Positions 1 through 8,782 of a stretch of DNA of 31,184 bases are shown here, piece after piece. Position 1 is the stretch's first letter. Every line of letters starts with the position of its first letter. Source of the DNA: Loktanella sp. UBA3435 (GTDB lineage Bacteria; Pseudomonadota; Alphaproteobacteria; Rhodobacterales; Rhodobacteraceae); NCBI GenBank assembly GCA_002378665.1, contig DFSO01000041.1, forward strand, positions 1 to 31,184, given 5' to 3'. The notes under the pieces were generated by a model. That model saw nothing but the letters and a program-made list of their open reading frames with translations. It was not told where the DNA came from and did no database searches. A program made the translations under genes and the position numbers.

Positions 1-14
1 TATCGTCATCTCAA

Positions 15-30
15 TTGAAAGCGCTTTGAA
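15..30. promoter_or_regulatory. LacI-family operator over the regulator's start region
   Basis: TTGAAAGCGCTTTGAA is a near-perfect palindrome with one mismatched pair and a central CG, the usual form of a LacI/GalR-family operator. It ends 5 bases before the ATG of the LacI-family gene, where a ribosome-binding site would normally lie. The likely reading is autoregulation of the sugar cluster. Binding by this particular protein is inferred from position only. Confidence 0.6.
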
Positions 31-35
31 ACCTG

Positions 36-1067
36 ATGAACCTAAAACAGCTCTCCTCCGCCCTTGGGCTTAGCCAGACAACCGTCAGCCGCGCGCTGAA
101 CGGTTATCCCGAGGTGTCAGAGGCCACGCGGATCAAGGTTGAGCTTGCAGCCAAGCAGCATAACTACAACCCCTCGTCTCGGGCCAAGGGGCTTGCCACC
201 GGCAAGGCTTTGGCAATCGGCCACGTTATCCCCGTCTCGACCAAACACGAAATGGTGAACCCGATCTTTGGCGATTTTATCGCCGGCGCTGGCGAGGCCT
301 ATTCGCGCAATGGCTATGAAATGGTCCTGTCAATCGTTGACGACCAGAACGAGGAATCGATCTATCGCGGCCTGAAATCACGCCGCGCCGTAGACGGTGT
401 TGTGGTGCACGGCCCGACCCTCAACGACCCACGCATTCCGCTCCTCAATGAAATAGGCCTGCCATTTGTCGTGCACGGCCGCTCCTCTGGCGCAACCAGC
501 CCCTATGCGTGGCTCGACGTAAACAACAAGCGCGCCTTTCACCGCGCGGCTAATTTCCTCTACGACCTCGGCCACCGCCGCATCGGCCTCGTGAACGGTC
601 TCGAAGGGATGGATTTTGCGCACCGTCGCCGCGCAGGATATGAAGAAACATTGCGCACAAACGGCATCGACATTGATCCCGCAATCATGCGCACTGGCGA
701 GATGACCGAAGACTTCGGCTTTCAATCCACCCGCGAAATGTTGGCACTGGATCACCGCCCTACCGCAATTATGACCGCCTCTATGATCTCGGCTCTCGGC
801 GTGCGCCGCGCGATCGAGGACGCAGGCCTTGTGATGGGCCGTGATGTCTCCGTGGTGACCCACGACGACGCATTGTCCTACCTGCGTAACGGCGGCGATA
901 TCCCAATCTTCACCGCGACACGGTCCTCTGTGCGCGAAGCGGGCCGCCGCTTGGCCGAAATGCTACTCTCCGAGATCTCCGAGCCCTCCGAAACACCGCC
1001 CAATCAACTGCTTGAGGCCGAATTGATGGTCGGCCTCTCCACTGGCCCTGCCCCGAAAGACATCTAA
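36..1067 (+). CDS. LacI-family transcriptional regulator of sugar (glucoside) use
   Basis: This 343-residue protein has the standard LacI/GalR layout. An N-terminal helix-turn-helix (about residues 3-25, with LSQTTVSRALNG) and a hinge helix to about residue 55 are followed by a periplasmic-binding-protein-like sugar-sensing domain (about 60-330). Family members bind palindromic operators as dimers and release DNA, or bind it more tightly, when a sugar is present. It is followed with no gap by a beta-glucosidase and then a glucokinase, so the effector is probably a glucoside or glucose. It resembles the AglR type found beside alpha-glucoside genes, but the exact ligand cannot be read from sequence. 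The start at 36 is preceded by no clear Shine-Dalgarno motif, because the palindrome at 15-30 occupies that space. Translation may therefore be weak or leaderless. Any transporter genes would lie outside the window. Confidence 0.9.
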   Translation: MNLKQLSSALGLSQTTVSRALNGYPEVSEATRIKVELAAKQHNYNPSSRAKGLATGKALAIGHVIPVSTKHEMVNPIFGDFIAGAGEAYSRNGYEMVLSIVDDQNEESIYRGLKSRRAVDGVVVHGPTLNDPRIPLLNEIGLPFVVHGRSSGATSPYAWLDVNNKRAFHRAANFLYDLGHRRIGLVNGLEGMDFAHRRRAGYEETLRTNGIDIDPAIMRTGEMTEDFGFQSTREMLALDHRPTAIMTASMISALGVRRAIEDAGLVMGRDVSVVTHDDALSYLRNGGDIPIFTATRSSVREAGRRLAEMLLSEISEPSETPPNQLLEAELMVGLSTGPAPKDI

Positions 1068-2393
1068 ATGAACTTCAAACGCGCAGATTTTCCCGATGGT
1101 TTCCTCTTTGGTGCCGCAACCGCCGCCTACCAAATCGAAGGCCATAAATTCGGCGGCGCAGGATCAACCCATTGGGACACATTCGCAGCCACTCCCGGCA
1201 ATGTGATCCGTGCCGAAGATGGTGCCGTGGCCTGCGATCACTATCACCGTTACGCCTCCGACCTCGACTTACTCAAAGACGCAGGCATGGACGCCTACCG
1301 CTTCTCAACGAGCTGGGCGCGGGTCATGCCAGATGGGCGCACGATCAACGCGCAAGGCCTCGATTTCTATGACCGCCTCACAGATGCGATCTTAGAGCGC
1401 GGCCTAAAACCGTTCCAAACGCTCTATCATTGGGAACTCCCCTCCGCGCTTGCCGACCAAGGTGGCTGGATGAACCGTGACACCGTGATGCGCTTTGGCG
1501 ATTACGTTGACGCGATCACCGATAAAATCGGCAGCCGTATGGCCTCCATCGCCACAATCAACGAGCCGTGGTGCGTGTCCTACCTTTCGCATTTCCTTGG
1601 CCATCATGCGCCAGGCCTGCGCGACATCCGCGCCACCGCCCGCGCCATGCATCACATCAACCTCGCGCACGGTGTCGGCATGTCACGGCTACGCGGCAAA
1701 GGCATAGACAACTGCGGTATCGTTCTCAACTTTGAATACGCCCAGCCCGCCACTGACAGCCCCGCCGATATTAAGGCCGCCGCAACCCAAGACACTCTTT
1801 ATAACCGCTGGTTTATTGAGGCCGTGACCAAAGGCACCTACCCCGCCGAGGCGCTCGATGGACTAGCCCCGCACATGCCCGACGCATGGCAGGATGACAT
1901 GGCAGAAATATCCCAACCGATCGATTTCTTGGGCGTGAACTATTATACGCGCAATACTATTGCAGCCGACCCCGATGCCGCTTGGCCGCATCAAAAATCT
2001 GTCGCAGGCCCGCTTGAAAAAACACAAATGGGCTGGGAAATTTACCCAGACGGGCTCCACCATTTTCTGACCCGTGCTGCCCGTGACTATGTCGGCGACC
2101 TGCCGATTTATGTTACCGAGAACGGCATGGCATGGGACGACAAAGTAGAGAACGGCGCGGTCTATGACCCCGCACGCACCCAATTCGTCTCCGACCACTT
2201 CTTGGCTGCCAAACGCGCAATTGCAGACGGCGCCAATGTGCAAGGCTTCTTCTACTGGTCACTTTTGGACAACTACGAGTGGGCCTTTGGCTACGAGAAA
2301 AGGTTCGGCATGATCCATGTTGACTTCGAAACCTTGCAGCGGACCCCAAAAGCATCATATCACGCACTAAAATCTGCAATCGCGCGCGACTGA
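1068..2393 (+). CDS. GH1 family beta-glucosidase
   Basis: This is a 441-residue glycoside hydrolase family 1 enzyme of normal length, hydrolysing beta-glucosides such as cellobiose to glucose by a retaining mechanism. Visible landmarks are the N-terminal FLFGAATAAYQIEG signature (12-25), the acid/base glutamate E166 in TINEP, the sugar-binding NYYTRN (291-296), the nucleophile E351 in YVTENG, and the C-terminal WSLLDNYEWAFGY (397-409). No signal peptide is seen, so it is probably cytoplasmic and acts on imported sugars. The ATG directly follows the TAA of the LacI-family gene, which suggests co-transcription and translational coupling. The next gene is a glucokinase that would use the released glucose. 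Specificity among beta-glucosides, beta-galactosides or fucosides is not determined. Confidence 0.93.
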   Translation: MNFKRADFPDGFLFGAATAAYQIEGHKFGGAGSTHWDTFAATPGNVIRAEDGAVACDHYHRYASDLDLLKDAGMDAYRFSTSWARVMPDGRTINAQGLDFYDRLTDAILERGLKPFQTLYHWELPSALADQGGWMNRDTVMRFGDYVDAITDKIGSRMASIATINEPWCVSYLSHFLGHHAPGLRDIRATARAMHHINLAHGVGMSRLRGKGIDNCGIVLNFEYAQPATDSPADIKAAATQDTLYNRWFIEAVTKGTYPAEALDGLAPHMPDAWQDDMAEISQPIDFLGVNYYTRNTIAADPDAAWPHQKSVAGPLEKTQMGWEIYPDGLHHFLTRAARDYVGDLPIYVTENGMAWDDKVENGAVYDPARTQFVSDHFLAAKRAIADGANVQGFFYWSLLDNYEWAFGYEKRFGMIHVDFETLQRTPKASYHALKSAIARD

Positions 2394-2404
2394 AAGTTCA
2401 CAAC

Positions 2405-3379
2405 ATGGCCCATCCAAAGAACAAATACTCCCTCGTCGCTGATATCGGTGGCACCAACACACGTGTGGCTCTCGCGAATGGGATCAAAATCGTCGAAGGC
2501 ACAATTCGCCGCTACTCCAACGCCGATTACCCCGGACTAGAAACCGTGCTGCGCCGCTATATCGATGACGAGGACGGTGTCGATCCCATTGCAGCCTGTG
2601 TTGCAGTTGCAGGGCCAGTGCGCGATGGTCGCGCGACGATGACAAACCTCGACTGGACGATCGACAAGGACACGTTACTGCGCGCGACAAAGGCTAAGAC
2701 GGTCGCCATATTGAACGACCTACAGGCACAAGGTCATGCACTTGGCCATCTTGACCCGACCAATATTCGCGCAATCATCCAAGGCCCTGCCGGGCATGAC
2801 CACGCTGCCAAATTGGTTGTCGGCGTTGGCACCGGCTTTAACGCGGCCCCCGTTTTTGAAACCGAAAGCGGGCGGCTTGTCGCCCCTTCCGAGAGCGGCC
2901 ATGCCAATCTCCCGATCCGTGACGAGCGCGAACTGCGCCTTTGCCAGTTTGTTTCAAATGCCCATGGCTTCCCTGCTGTAGAAGACGTCTTGTCTGGGCG
3001 CGGCCTTGAAAGGGTCTATGCGTTTTTGGGGCAGGAGGAAGGCACACCAGCCGAGTGTTCCGCAAAAGAAATTATGGATGCATGTGCCAATAACTCGGAT
3101 CCGAAGGCCACCGAAGCCGTACGGGTTTTCACACGTATTCTTGGTACTGTTTGTGGTAATTTGTCGTTGATTCAACTGCCGTTTGGTGGCGTGTATCTCG
3201 TGGGTGGTGTTGCACGTGCCTTTGCGCCCTATCTTGCGCAGTTCGGGTTTGCCGAGGCATTTCGTGACAAAGGCCGTTTTGCTGGTTTCATGGGGAACTT
3301 TACGGTCAGTGTAATCGAGGATGACTATGCAGCTCTGACTGGGTCGGCCGCACATCTCAAGAGCTTGACCAAGCAATAG
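2405..3379 (+). CDS. glk: Glucokinase, Glk family
   Basis: This 324-residue protein matches the proteobacterial Glk-type glucokinases, which phosphorylate glucose to glucose-6-phosphate with ATP in the cytoplasm. Seen in the sequence are the phosphate-1 loop VADIGGTNTR (11-20), the AVAGPV segment (67-72), the catalytic N104-D105 in LNDLQAQG, a GVGTGFN loop, and the SESGHANLP segment characteristic of this subfamily. It begins 11 bases after the beta-glucosidase stop and is probably the last gene of the three-gene operon. The product feeds the zwf-pgl genes found 11 kb further on. The downstream neighbour cckA converges on it with a 43-base gap. Confidence 0.92.
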   Translation: MAHPKNKYSLVADIGGTNTRVALANGIKIVEGTIRRYSNADYPGLETVLRRYIDDEDGVDPIAACVAVAGPVRDGRATMTNLDWTIDKDTLLRATKAKTVAILNDLQAQGHALGHLDPTNIRAIIQGPAGHDHAAKLVVGVGTGFNAAPVFETESGRLVAPSESGHANLPIRDERELRLCQFVSNAHGFPAVEDVLSGRGLERVYAFLGQEEGTPAECSAKEIMDACANNSDPKATEAVRVFTRILGTVCGNLSLIQLPFGGVYLVGGVARAFAPYLAQFGFAEAFRDKGRFAGFMGNFTVSVIEDDYAALTGSAAHLKSLTKQ

Positions 3380-3400
3380 GTCACTCCGAGATATTTTTTT
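3366..3400 (+). terminator. Weak candidate terminator after glk
   Basis: TGACC (3366-3370) can pair with GGTCA (3379-3383) across an 8-base loop, and a run of seven T lies at 3394-3400. The stem is short and the T-run starts about 10 bases after it, so this is only a weak match to an intrinsic terminator. It overlaps the glk stop codon. Confidence 0.25.
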
Positions 3401-3422
3401 GCTACCTCTAAGTGCAGAAGGA

Positions 3423-5297
3423 CTAAGCGGGAGCGTTTCGTCGTTTCTCCATCTGGTTTTGAACCGTCAGTGTTAGGTCATTGAGGGAAAACGGTTTTGG
3501 CAAGAAAATCGAATTATCAATTCTTGGACCCTCGTCACCGAACGCATCCTCGGCATAGCCAGAAACAAAAACCACATGTGTATTGGGCCTTACCAATAGG
3601 GCTTTTCGAACCCAAGTGGGACCATCCATACCGGGCATAATAACGTCCGTGACAAACACATCCACCTTCAACAGCGGGTCAGCCAGCATTGAAAGTGCGT
3701 TTTCACCACAATCCGCCTCAAGAACCGTATACCCCCGCAACCGCAACGCGCGAGACGCAAATGCGCGGACGGGGGCTTCATCTTCAACCAGCAGAACAAC
3801 GCCATCGTCTGAACCAGATATGGTTTTCGGCGCTTCAAATACGGGGGCAGTTTTCTGCGTCACGGTCACTTCATGTGCAGGGAACAGGAGGGAAAATACG
3901 GTCCCGCGCCCAACTTCGCTTTCGGCAAAAATGAACCCGCCAGTTTGTTTCACAATTCCATATGCCGTAGAAAGTCCAAGCCCTGTGCCCTCACCGGTCC
4001 GCTTTGTGGTGTAGAATGGTTCAAAAATCTTATGCAGAACTTCTGGCGGAATCCCGTGTCCTTCGTCTATGACTTTCACCAAAACATAACGACCCGGAGA
4101 AATGATCGCACGATCCCGCACCACCTTTTCTTTGACTTCAAAGTTCTCGGTCACAACCCTGATCTCGCCGCCACCTGGCATAGCATCGCGCGCATTGACG
4201 ACAAGGTTCATCAACACCTGTTCCAATTGCCGTTTATCAGCCTTGATTTGCTCCAACTCTTGGTCATGCGACAGTGAGAGCGTCACCTTTTCGCCAACCG
4301 ACCTGTTGAGCAGATGAGTCAAATCAGAAAGAGTGTCGCGCAGATCTATGACCTCAGGTTGCAAGTGCTGTTTGCGCGAAAATGCGAGCAATTGCCCCAC
4401 TAAACTTGCGGCCCGATTAGCATTCTGGTGAATTTGAATAAGATCGCCGTAGTTTTGATCGCCATGATCGTGGCGCAAAAGCAAAAGATCGCAATGTCCT
4501 GAAATCGCTGTTAGCAGATTGTTGAAATCATGCGCAACACCGCCCGCCAACTGGCCAATCGCCTGCATTTTCTGGCTTTGCACAAATTGTGCTTCAAGTG
4601 TTTTCAACTCCGTCACATCATTGAGGACTGCGATCAGATGAGGATCGTCTTGGCCACCCGCAGCATTCAAGGTGACTTGGATAAAGGTTTCATGACTGTC
4701 TCCGCGTCCACGCAGAAATTGCGAAACATAGCCCCCGCGCCCTTCAATCGCCTCACGCACCCAATCGCTAATCGGCCGCCCGAGTCCGTCCAGAATATCG
4801 CCAACGCGTTTCCCTTGTGTCGAGGAAATAGCCAACAAGCTGCGCGCCTCACGGTTCGATGCCAAAACACTGCCGTTGGAATCAATCTTAAGTAACGGCA
4901 CGGGTAGATCTTCAATTGCATCCCATTCTGCTGCCAACTCTCGTGGTCCGGCGTGAATAATGTCCTCATCGGAATTTGGGATCAGAAACACTTCGCGCCG
5001 GCTTACTTGACTATTGAGTATGGCCACAGTCACGGGGACCTCGCCCTCGGCGCCAGCCACGCGCAGCATTAAGCCATTGCGTAGCAGTGTATTTCCGAAA
5101 ACCTCTGTCGCAGATTTAGGGCGAAAACCCAAAAACGCCCTGCACGCGTCATTGACAAATAGCACTGCCCCTCGGGCACCAATTGTCATCATCGGAAAGT
5201 GCAAACCTTGCGCCCCAACGACACCTTTGGTTGCTTCTGTCGTCCATTCTTCTATTCGCCACAAATATTTCGCATTCTCCAATTTGGTCACCGACAC
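3423..5297 (-). CDS. cckA: Hybrid sensor histidine kinase CckA, catalytic part (split gene)
   Basis: This 624-residue frame carries the working part of a CckA-type hybrid kinase. A remnant of the first PAS domain comes first, then a second PAS-like region (about 120-230). The dimerisation helix follows, with phospho-accepting H256 in GGVAHDFNN, then the ATPase with N368 in NLVVNARDA, DEGHGIP (411-417) and GEGTGLGLS (436-443). A receiver domain ends the protein, with phospho-acceptor D551 and K601 in LPKPF. In alphaproteobacteria CckA drives the CckA-ChpT-CtrA phosphorelay, which in Rhodobacterales controls motility and gene transfer agents among other traits. CckA is normally a membrane protein. 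Here the membrane segments lie in a separate overlapping frame (5288-5839), and this frame opens with a GTG inside what should be the first PAS domain. Either the gene is frameshifted or a soluble kinase is made from the GTG. Confidence 0.88.
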   Translation of the reverse strand: MSVTKLENAKYLWRIEEWTTEATKGVVGAQGLHFPMMTIGARGAVLFVNDACRAFLGFRPKSATEVFGNTLLRNGLMLRVAGAEGEVPVTVAILNSQVSRREVFLIPNSDEDIIHAGPRELAAEWDAIEDLPVPLLKIDSNGSVLASNREARSLLAISSTQGKRVGDILDGLGRPISDWVREAIEGRGGYVSQFLRGRGDSHETFIQVTLNAAGGQDDPHLIAVLNDVTELKTLEAQFVQSQKMQAIGQLAGGVAHDFNNLLTAISGHCDLLLLRHDHGDQNYGDLIQIHQNANRAASLVGQLLAFSRKQHLQPEVIDLRDTLSDLTHLLNRSVGEKVTLSLSHDQELEQIKADKRQLEQVLMNLVVNARDAMPGGGEIRVVTENFEVKEKVVRDRAIISPGRYVLVKVIDEGHGIPPEVLHKIFEPFYTTKRTGEGTGLGLSTAYGIVKQTGGFIFAESEVGRGTVFSLLFPAHEVTVTQKTAPVFEAPKTISGSDDGVVLLVEDEAPVRAFASRALRLRGYTVLEADCGENALSMLADPLLKVDVFVTDVIMPGMDGPTWVRKALLVRPNTHVVFVSGYAEDAFGDEGPRIDNSIFLPKPFSLNDLTLTVQNQMEKRRNAPA

Positions 5298-5839
5298 GCG
5301 GCAATCCCTTTGCGCGTCTTAACTTGTTCGGTGGCCGACAAAGTTGAGGCCGATTGCGTAAATAGCCGAAACAACAAGGGATCAGGATTTGCGAATATCG
5401 ACATTAGGCACTGTGCTAAATTCTGTCTATTTGGGCCGTCAAAACGCTCGCTTGCGGCTTCGCTACATATCTCAATATCGCCGTCCCCATTGGTTAGAAA
5501 CGCGTAACTACGATCACGAAGAACAACTTGCTTAAGATCATTTTGCGATCCATTTACACGACCAAGCTTTGTCGAAGTTGCCCAGAAAAAGCGGCCCGCA
5601 CCCAGTAAAAAAACGACGCCAGCCGTGAACATAACCACTTGCCCCGTACGGTCGGCAATCTGACTGGCCGCGGCAATGCACCCGACTGCGACGATGCAAA
5701 ATCCCCATGGCAGCATCCTCCGCGCAAGCGGGTACGGCGACACAAAATAACCTGTTTCAAGTGCAGACAATTCAAAGATCCCATGTTTTGATCTGTAGGA
5801 TACAATGCAAAGGATTAACGCGTCTTTAACGTTCGCCAA
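5288..5839 (-). CDS. cckA: CckA N-terminal membrane and PAS part, separated by a frameshift
   Basis: This 183-residue frame has two likely membrane helices (about residues 45-62 and 68-87) followed by the first half of a PAS domain, the arrangement expected at the N-terminus of CckA. It stops at TGA (5288-5290), just inside the next frame. Joining the two frames by stepping back one base near the GCCGCG stretch gives a continuous PAS strand pattern (KGIA then VSVTKLENAKYLWRIEEW). The other frame has a TAA a few codons upstream, so the shift must lie in about 30 bases (5288-5317). No standard slippery heptamer is visible. The start is uncertain: 5839 is a TTG, and an ATG with a better ribosome site a few bases upstream runs into a stop after six codons. 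It follows rsmB by 41 bases. Confidence 0.72.
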   Translation of the reverse strand: MANVKDALILCIVSYRSKHGIFELSALETGYFVSPYPLARRMLPWGFCIVAVGCIAAASQIADRTGQVVMFTAGVVFLLGAGRFFWATSTKLGRVNGSQNDLKQVVLRDRSYAFLTNGDGDIEICSEAASERFDGPNRQNLAQCLMSIFANPDPLLFRLFTQSASTLSATEQVKTRKGIAACR

Positions 5840-5880
5840 AAATCATATCAAAGCCTCAAGAACGGCAATCCTAGGTTGTT

Positions 5881-7047
5881 TTATGCGCGATGTATATCCG
5901 CATAGTAGAAACCGTCCCCAAATTGGTCCGGATGCCGTTGATGATCCGACACGAGTTTCCACTCCGGGAAATCTTTGACAAAGCGATCCACAACCCGCGA
6001 ATTTTCTGCCTTCAGAACGGAACAGGTTGCATAAATAATGCGTCCATTTGGGCGCACCATTGCAACAGCATTCTCAAGAACTTCTCTCTGTAATTTACTG
6101 TAATCGCTTAATTTTTCACTCGATATCGACCACTTGGCTTCGGGCGCACGACGCCAAGTCCCGCTCCCGCTACACGGCGCATCCACAAAAACCACATCAA
6201 ACGGCTCCGCGTCTCCCAATGCATCAGTATTCAGGACCGCAATTTCCACTTTTGCACGGGCGGCACGCAGCGGAATATCAGCCATACGGGCAACAGAAAT
6301 ATCATGGGCAGTGATCGAACAGCCATACATATCAGCGATTGCAAGTGCCTTGCCACCGCCGCCCGCGCAGTAGTCAAGGACACGCGCGTCGGGACTGAGG
6401 TCAAGAACAGCGATCGCCTCTTGCGAGGCTAAATCTTGCAGATCGACAAACCCGTCCAGAAAAGCATTACTCAGATGAATACGCCGTTCATTTTCAATGA
6501 CTTGCAGTGCAGTCTTCACATCCCCGATCGGGATGGAAATGATGCCATCTTCTTGTAATTTCGCAATTGCAGCCTCGCGCGTCCCACGCCTAAGATTAAC
6601 CCGAAGCGTCACTGGACCGCGATCTTGCAATGCTTGGGCAGACCTAACTGCACGGTCACCCAGATCCGCTTCCCACATCGGCCAGAGCCAATCGGGCAAA
6701 TCATTCGCCATCGCAGGCGCAAAAGTCGCGTCTCCGCCACCCAATTCTTCATCTGTCAAAGCGTGCGGCGCATAGCCACCCGCACCAAAAACTTCTTTAT
6801 GATCAATACCTTGATGGCGCAAAAGACCCAATATGAGGGACCGTCCTGACATCCCCCCACCAAGGGCAGCAAGGGATCGTTTGCGACGCAGAACATCAAA
6901 CACATGATCACGAACGGCAGCGCGATCCTTGGACCCCGCATAGCGATTGGCTCGCACCCAAGACGTTAAGCATTTCTCCACGGACGCCCCAGCCAGCACA
7001 TCATCCAAGACCGCAATCGCGGAAGCATAACGGGCGGCTGGGGTCAT
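5881..7047 (-). CDS. rsmB: RsmB/NOP-family RNA (cytosine-5) methyltransferase
   Basis: This 388-residue protein is an S-adenosylmethionine-dependent RNA m5C methyltransferase of the RsmB/NOP2 family, likely acting on 16S rRNA. Motif I is VLDYCAGGGGKAL (223-235). The two family cysteines are C292 in DAPCSGSG and C342 in ATCSVL; one is the nucleophile and the other helps release the product. The N-terminal region (to about 70) resembles the NusB-like helical domain of RsmB but is shorter than in E. coli, so the exact target base is not certain. The ATG is preceded by AAGG at a suitable distance. It lies 39 bases after guaB and 41 bases before cckA on the same strand, suggesting one transcript. 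Confidence 0.88.
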   Translation of the reverse strand: MTPAARYASAIAVLDDVLAGASVEKCLTSWVRANRYAGSKDRAAVRDHVFDVLRRKRSLAALGGGMSGRSLILGLLRHQGIDHKEVFGAGGYAPHALTDEELGGGDATFAPAMANDLPDWLWPMWEADLGDRAVRSAQALQDRGPVTLRVNLRRGTREAAIAKLQEDGIISIPIGDVKTALQVIENERRIHLSNAFLDGFVDLQDLASQEAIAVLDLSPDARVLDYCAGGGGKALAIADMYGCSITAHDISVARMADIPLRAARAKVEIAVLNTDALGDAEPFDVVFVDAPCSGSGTWRRAPEAKWSISSEKLSDYSKLQREVLENAVAMVRPNGRIIYATCSVLKAENSRVVDRFVKDFPEWKLVSDHQRHPDQFGDGFYYADIHRA

Positions 7048-7086
7048 ATCATCACCTTAAGTACAGCATGTAACCTGCTGATTTAT

Positions 7087-8535
7087 CTAACCAATACGGT
7101 AGTTCGGGCTTTCGCGTGTGATCTGAACATCATGCACGTGGCTCTCTTTAAGTCCCGCACCAGTAATGCGCACAAACTGACAATTCTTGCGCATCTCTGC
7201 CACGGTCGCATTGCCCGTATAGCCCATCGCGGCCCGCAAGCCGCCAATCAACTGATGCACCACAGCAGAGGCAGACCCCTTATATGGCACCTGCCCTTCG
7301 ATCCCTTCAGGAACCAGCTTGTCGCTCGCTGCATCCTTCTGGAAATACCGATCCGCAGACCCGCGCGCCATCGCACCAAGTGAGCCCATACCACGATAAG
7401 ACTTAAATGAGCGACCCTGATAAAGGATCACCTCACCAGGGCTTTCATCCGTGCCCGCAATCATCGAGCCGACCATCGCACAAGACGCGCCTGCGGCAAT
7501 CGCCTTGGCAAAATCGCCAGAGAATTTGATGCCACCGTCAGCGATCACAGGCACATCGCCCGCCGCCGCAGCGCAATCCATAATCGCGGTGAGCTGAGGA
7601 ACGCCGACACCAGCAACCATGCGGGTCGTACAAATCGACCCCGGTCCAATGCCAACCTTCACCCCATCCGCACCAGAGCCGATCAACGCTTTGGCCGCCT
7701 CGCCCGTTGCGATATTACCTGCGACAATCTGAACCGAATTCGACAACGCCTTGGCCCGTTCAACAGCCTTGGCCACACCCTCAGAATGCCCATGCGCCGT
7801 ATCAATCACGACCATATCCACGCCAGCCTCGATCAAGGCCTGCGTGCGCTCAAAACCCGCATCGCCAACACCAGAGGCGGCCGCCACGCGCAAGCGGCCC
7901 AGCTCGTCTTTACAGGCCTGCGGGTTCAAAACCGCCTGCTCGCTGTCTTTCAACGTCAGCAAACCCGTCAACTTGCCGTTTCTATCGGTAATCAAAAGCT
8001 TCTCGATCCGACGGGCTTGCATCAACGACCGCGCCTCATCCAAATCCGCAGGCTCTTGCAACATCGCCAAATTCTGCGACGACATCATCACGCTCACAGG
8101 CGTCTTATCATCCGTCGCAAAACGCATATCGCGGTTCGTCACGATCCCAACAACGCGGCCATCATGGCCCACGACAGGAAAACCGGTAATGCGATAGCGT
8201 TCCATCAATTCCTTGGCATCTGCCAAAGTCTGATCGGGCGTCAGCGTGATCGGGTTATAAACTGTCCCAGAAATAAACCGCTTCACCTGACGGACTTCAC
8301 GGGCCTGCTCTTCAATGTTCAAATTCTTATGCACAACACCAATGCCACCCGCTTGCGCCATGGCAATCGCCATCTTGCCTTCGGTCACGGTATCCATCGC
8401 GCTTGAGAGCAGCGGAATGTTCATCGCAATCGATTTGGTCACAAATGTGCGGGTGTCTGCGGTGGATGGTAGCACGCTCGACGCAGCGGGAACCAACAAC
8501 ACATCATCAAACGTAAAAGCCTCACGAATCTCCAT
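7087..8535 (-). CDS. guaB: Inosine-5'-monophosphate dehydrogenase
   Basis: This is a 482-residue IMP dehydrogenase, which oxidises IMP to XMP with NAD+ as the committed step of guanine nucleotide synthesis. The catalytic loop GPGSICTTR places the nucleophile at C302. A TIM barrel is interrupted by two CBS domains (about 95-143 and 148-200), which in this family bind regulatory nucleotides. The frame stays open to 8649, but the ATG at 8535 begins the conserved MEIREAFTFDDVLLVP N-terminus and has an AGGAGA ribosome-binding site, so I chose it. It is probably the first gene of a guaB-rsmB-cckA transcript and is divergent from the corrinoid activase gene. Confidence 0.95.
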   Translation of the reverse strand: MEIREAFTFDDVLLVPAASSVLPSTADTRTFVTKSIAMNIPLLSSAMDTVTEGKMAIAMAQAGGIGVVHKNLNIEEQAREVRQVKRFISGTVYNPITLTPDQTLADAKELMERYRITGFPVVGHDGRVVGIVTNRDMRFATDDKTPVSVMMSSQNLAMLQEPADLDEARSLMQARRIEKLLITDRNGKLTGLLTLKDSEQAVLNPQACKDELGRLRVAAASGVGDAGFERTQALIEAGVDMVVIDTAHGHSEGVAKAVERAKALSNSVQIVAGNIATGEAAKALIGSGADGVKVGIGPGSICTTRMVAGVGVPQLTAIMDCAAAAGDVPVIADGGIKFSGDFAKAIAAGASCAMVGSMIAGTDESPGEVILYQGRSFKSYRGMGSLGAMARGSADRYFQKDAASDKLVPEGIEGQVPYKGSASAVVHQLIGGLRAAMGYTGNATVAEMRKNCQFVRITGAGLKESHVHDVQITRESPNYRIG

Positions 8536-8660
8536 CAACCTGTCTCCTGGCGGGTAAGTAGCGTTGGCACCGTCCTTTCGCATGGAATCTACCGGTGCAC
8601 TACCCCAAAACGGCAATTGCGGACTGCAACCGCGCGGCGACCACCACAAAATGATAACTT

Positions 8661-8677
8661 AGCGCCATATCGGCGCT
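8661..8677. promoter_or_regulatory. Inverted repeat in the guaB / corrinoid-activase divergent region
   Basis: AGCGCC-ATATC-GGCGCT is a perfect 6-base inverted repeat with a 5-base centre in the 247-base divergent gap (8536-8782). It could be an operator or a small hairpin in either 5' leader. I could not assign promoter boxes with confidence, and I see no match to a SAM or cobalamin riboswitch in the gap. Confidence 0.35.
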
Positions 8678-8782
8678 TCCTTGATCTCAAATGCCGCTCG
8701 CAGCGCCTCATATGACGGGTTCGCCCTTTCCCCTCCCGTCCAATGCGCTAATGTCCAAACAACTCAAGATAAAGGCGGCAAT

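Noticed and set aside
5288..5317. Programmed ribosomal frameshift in cckA
   Set aside because: A -1 step would be needed, but no standard slippery heptamer or following stem was found; an indel or sequence error is simpler.
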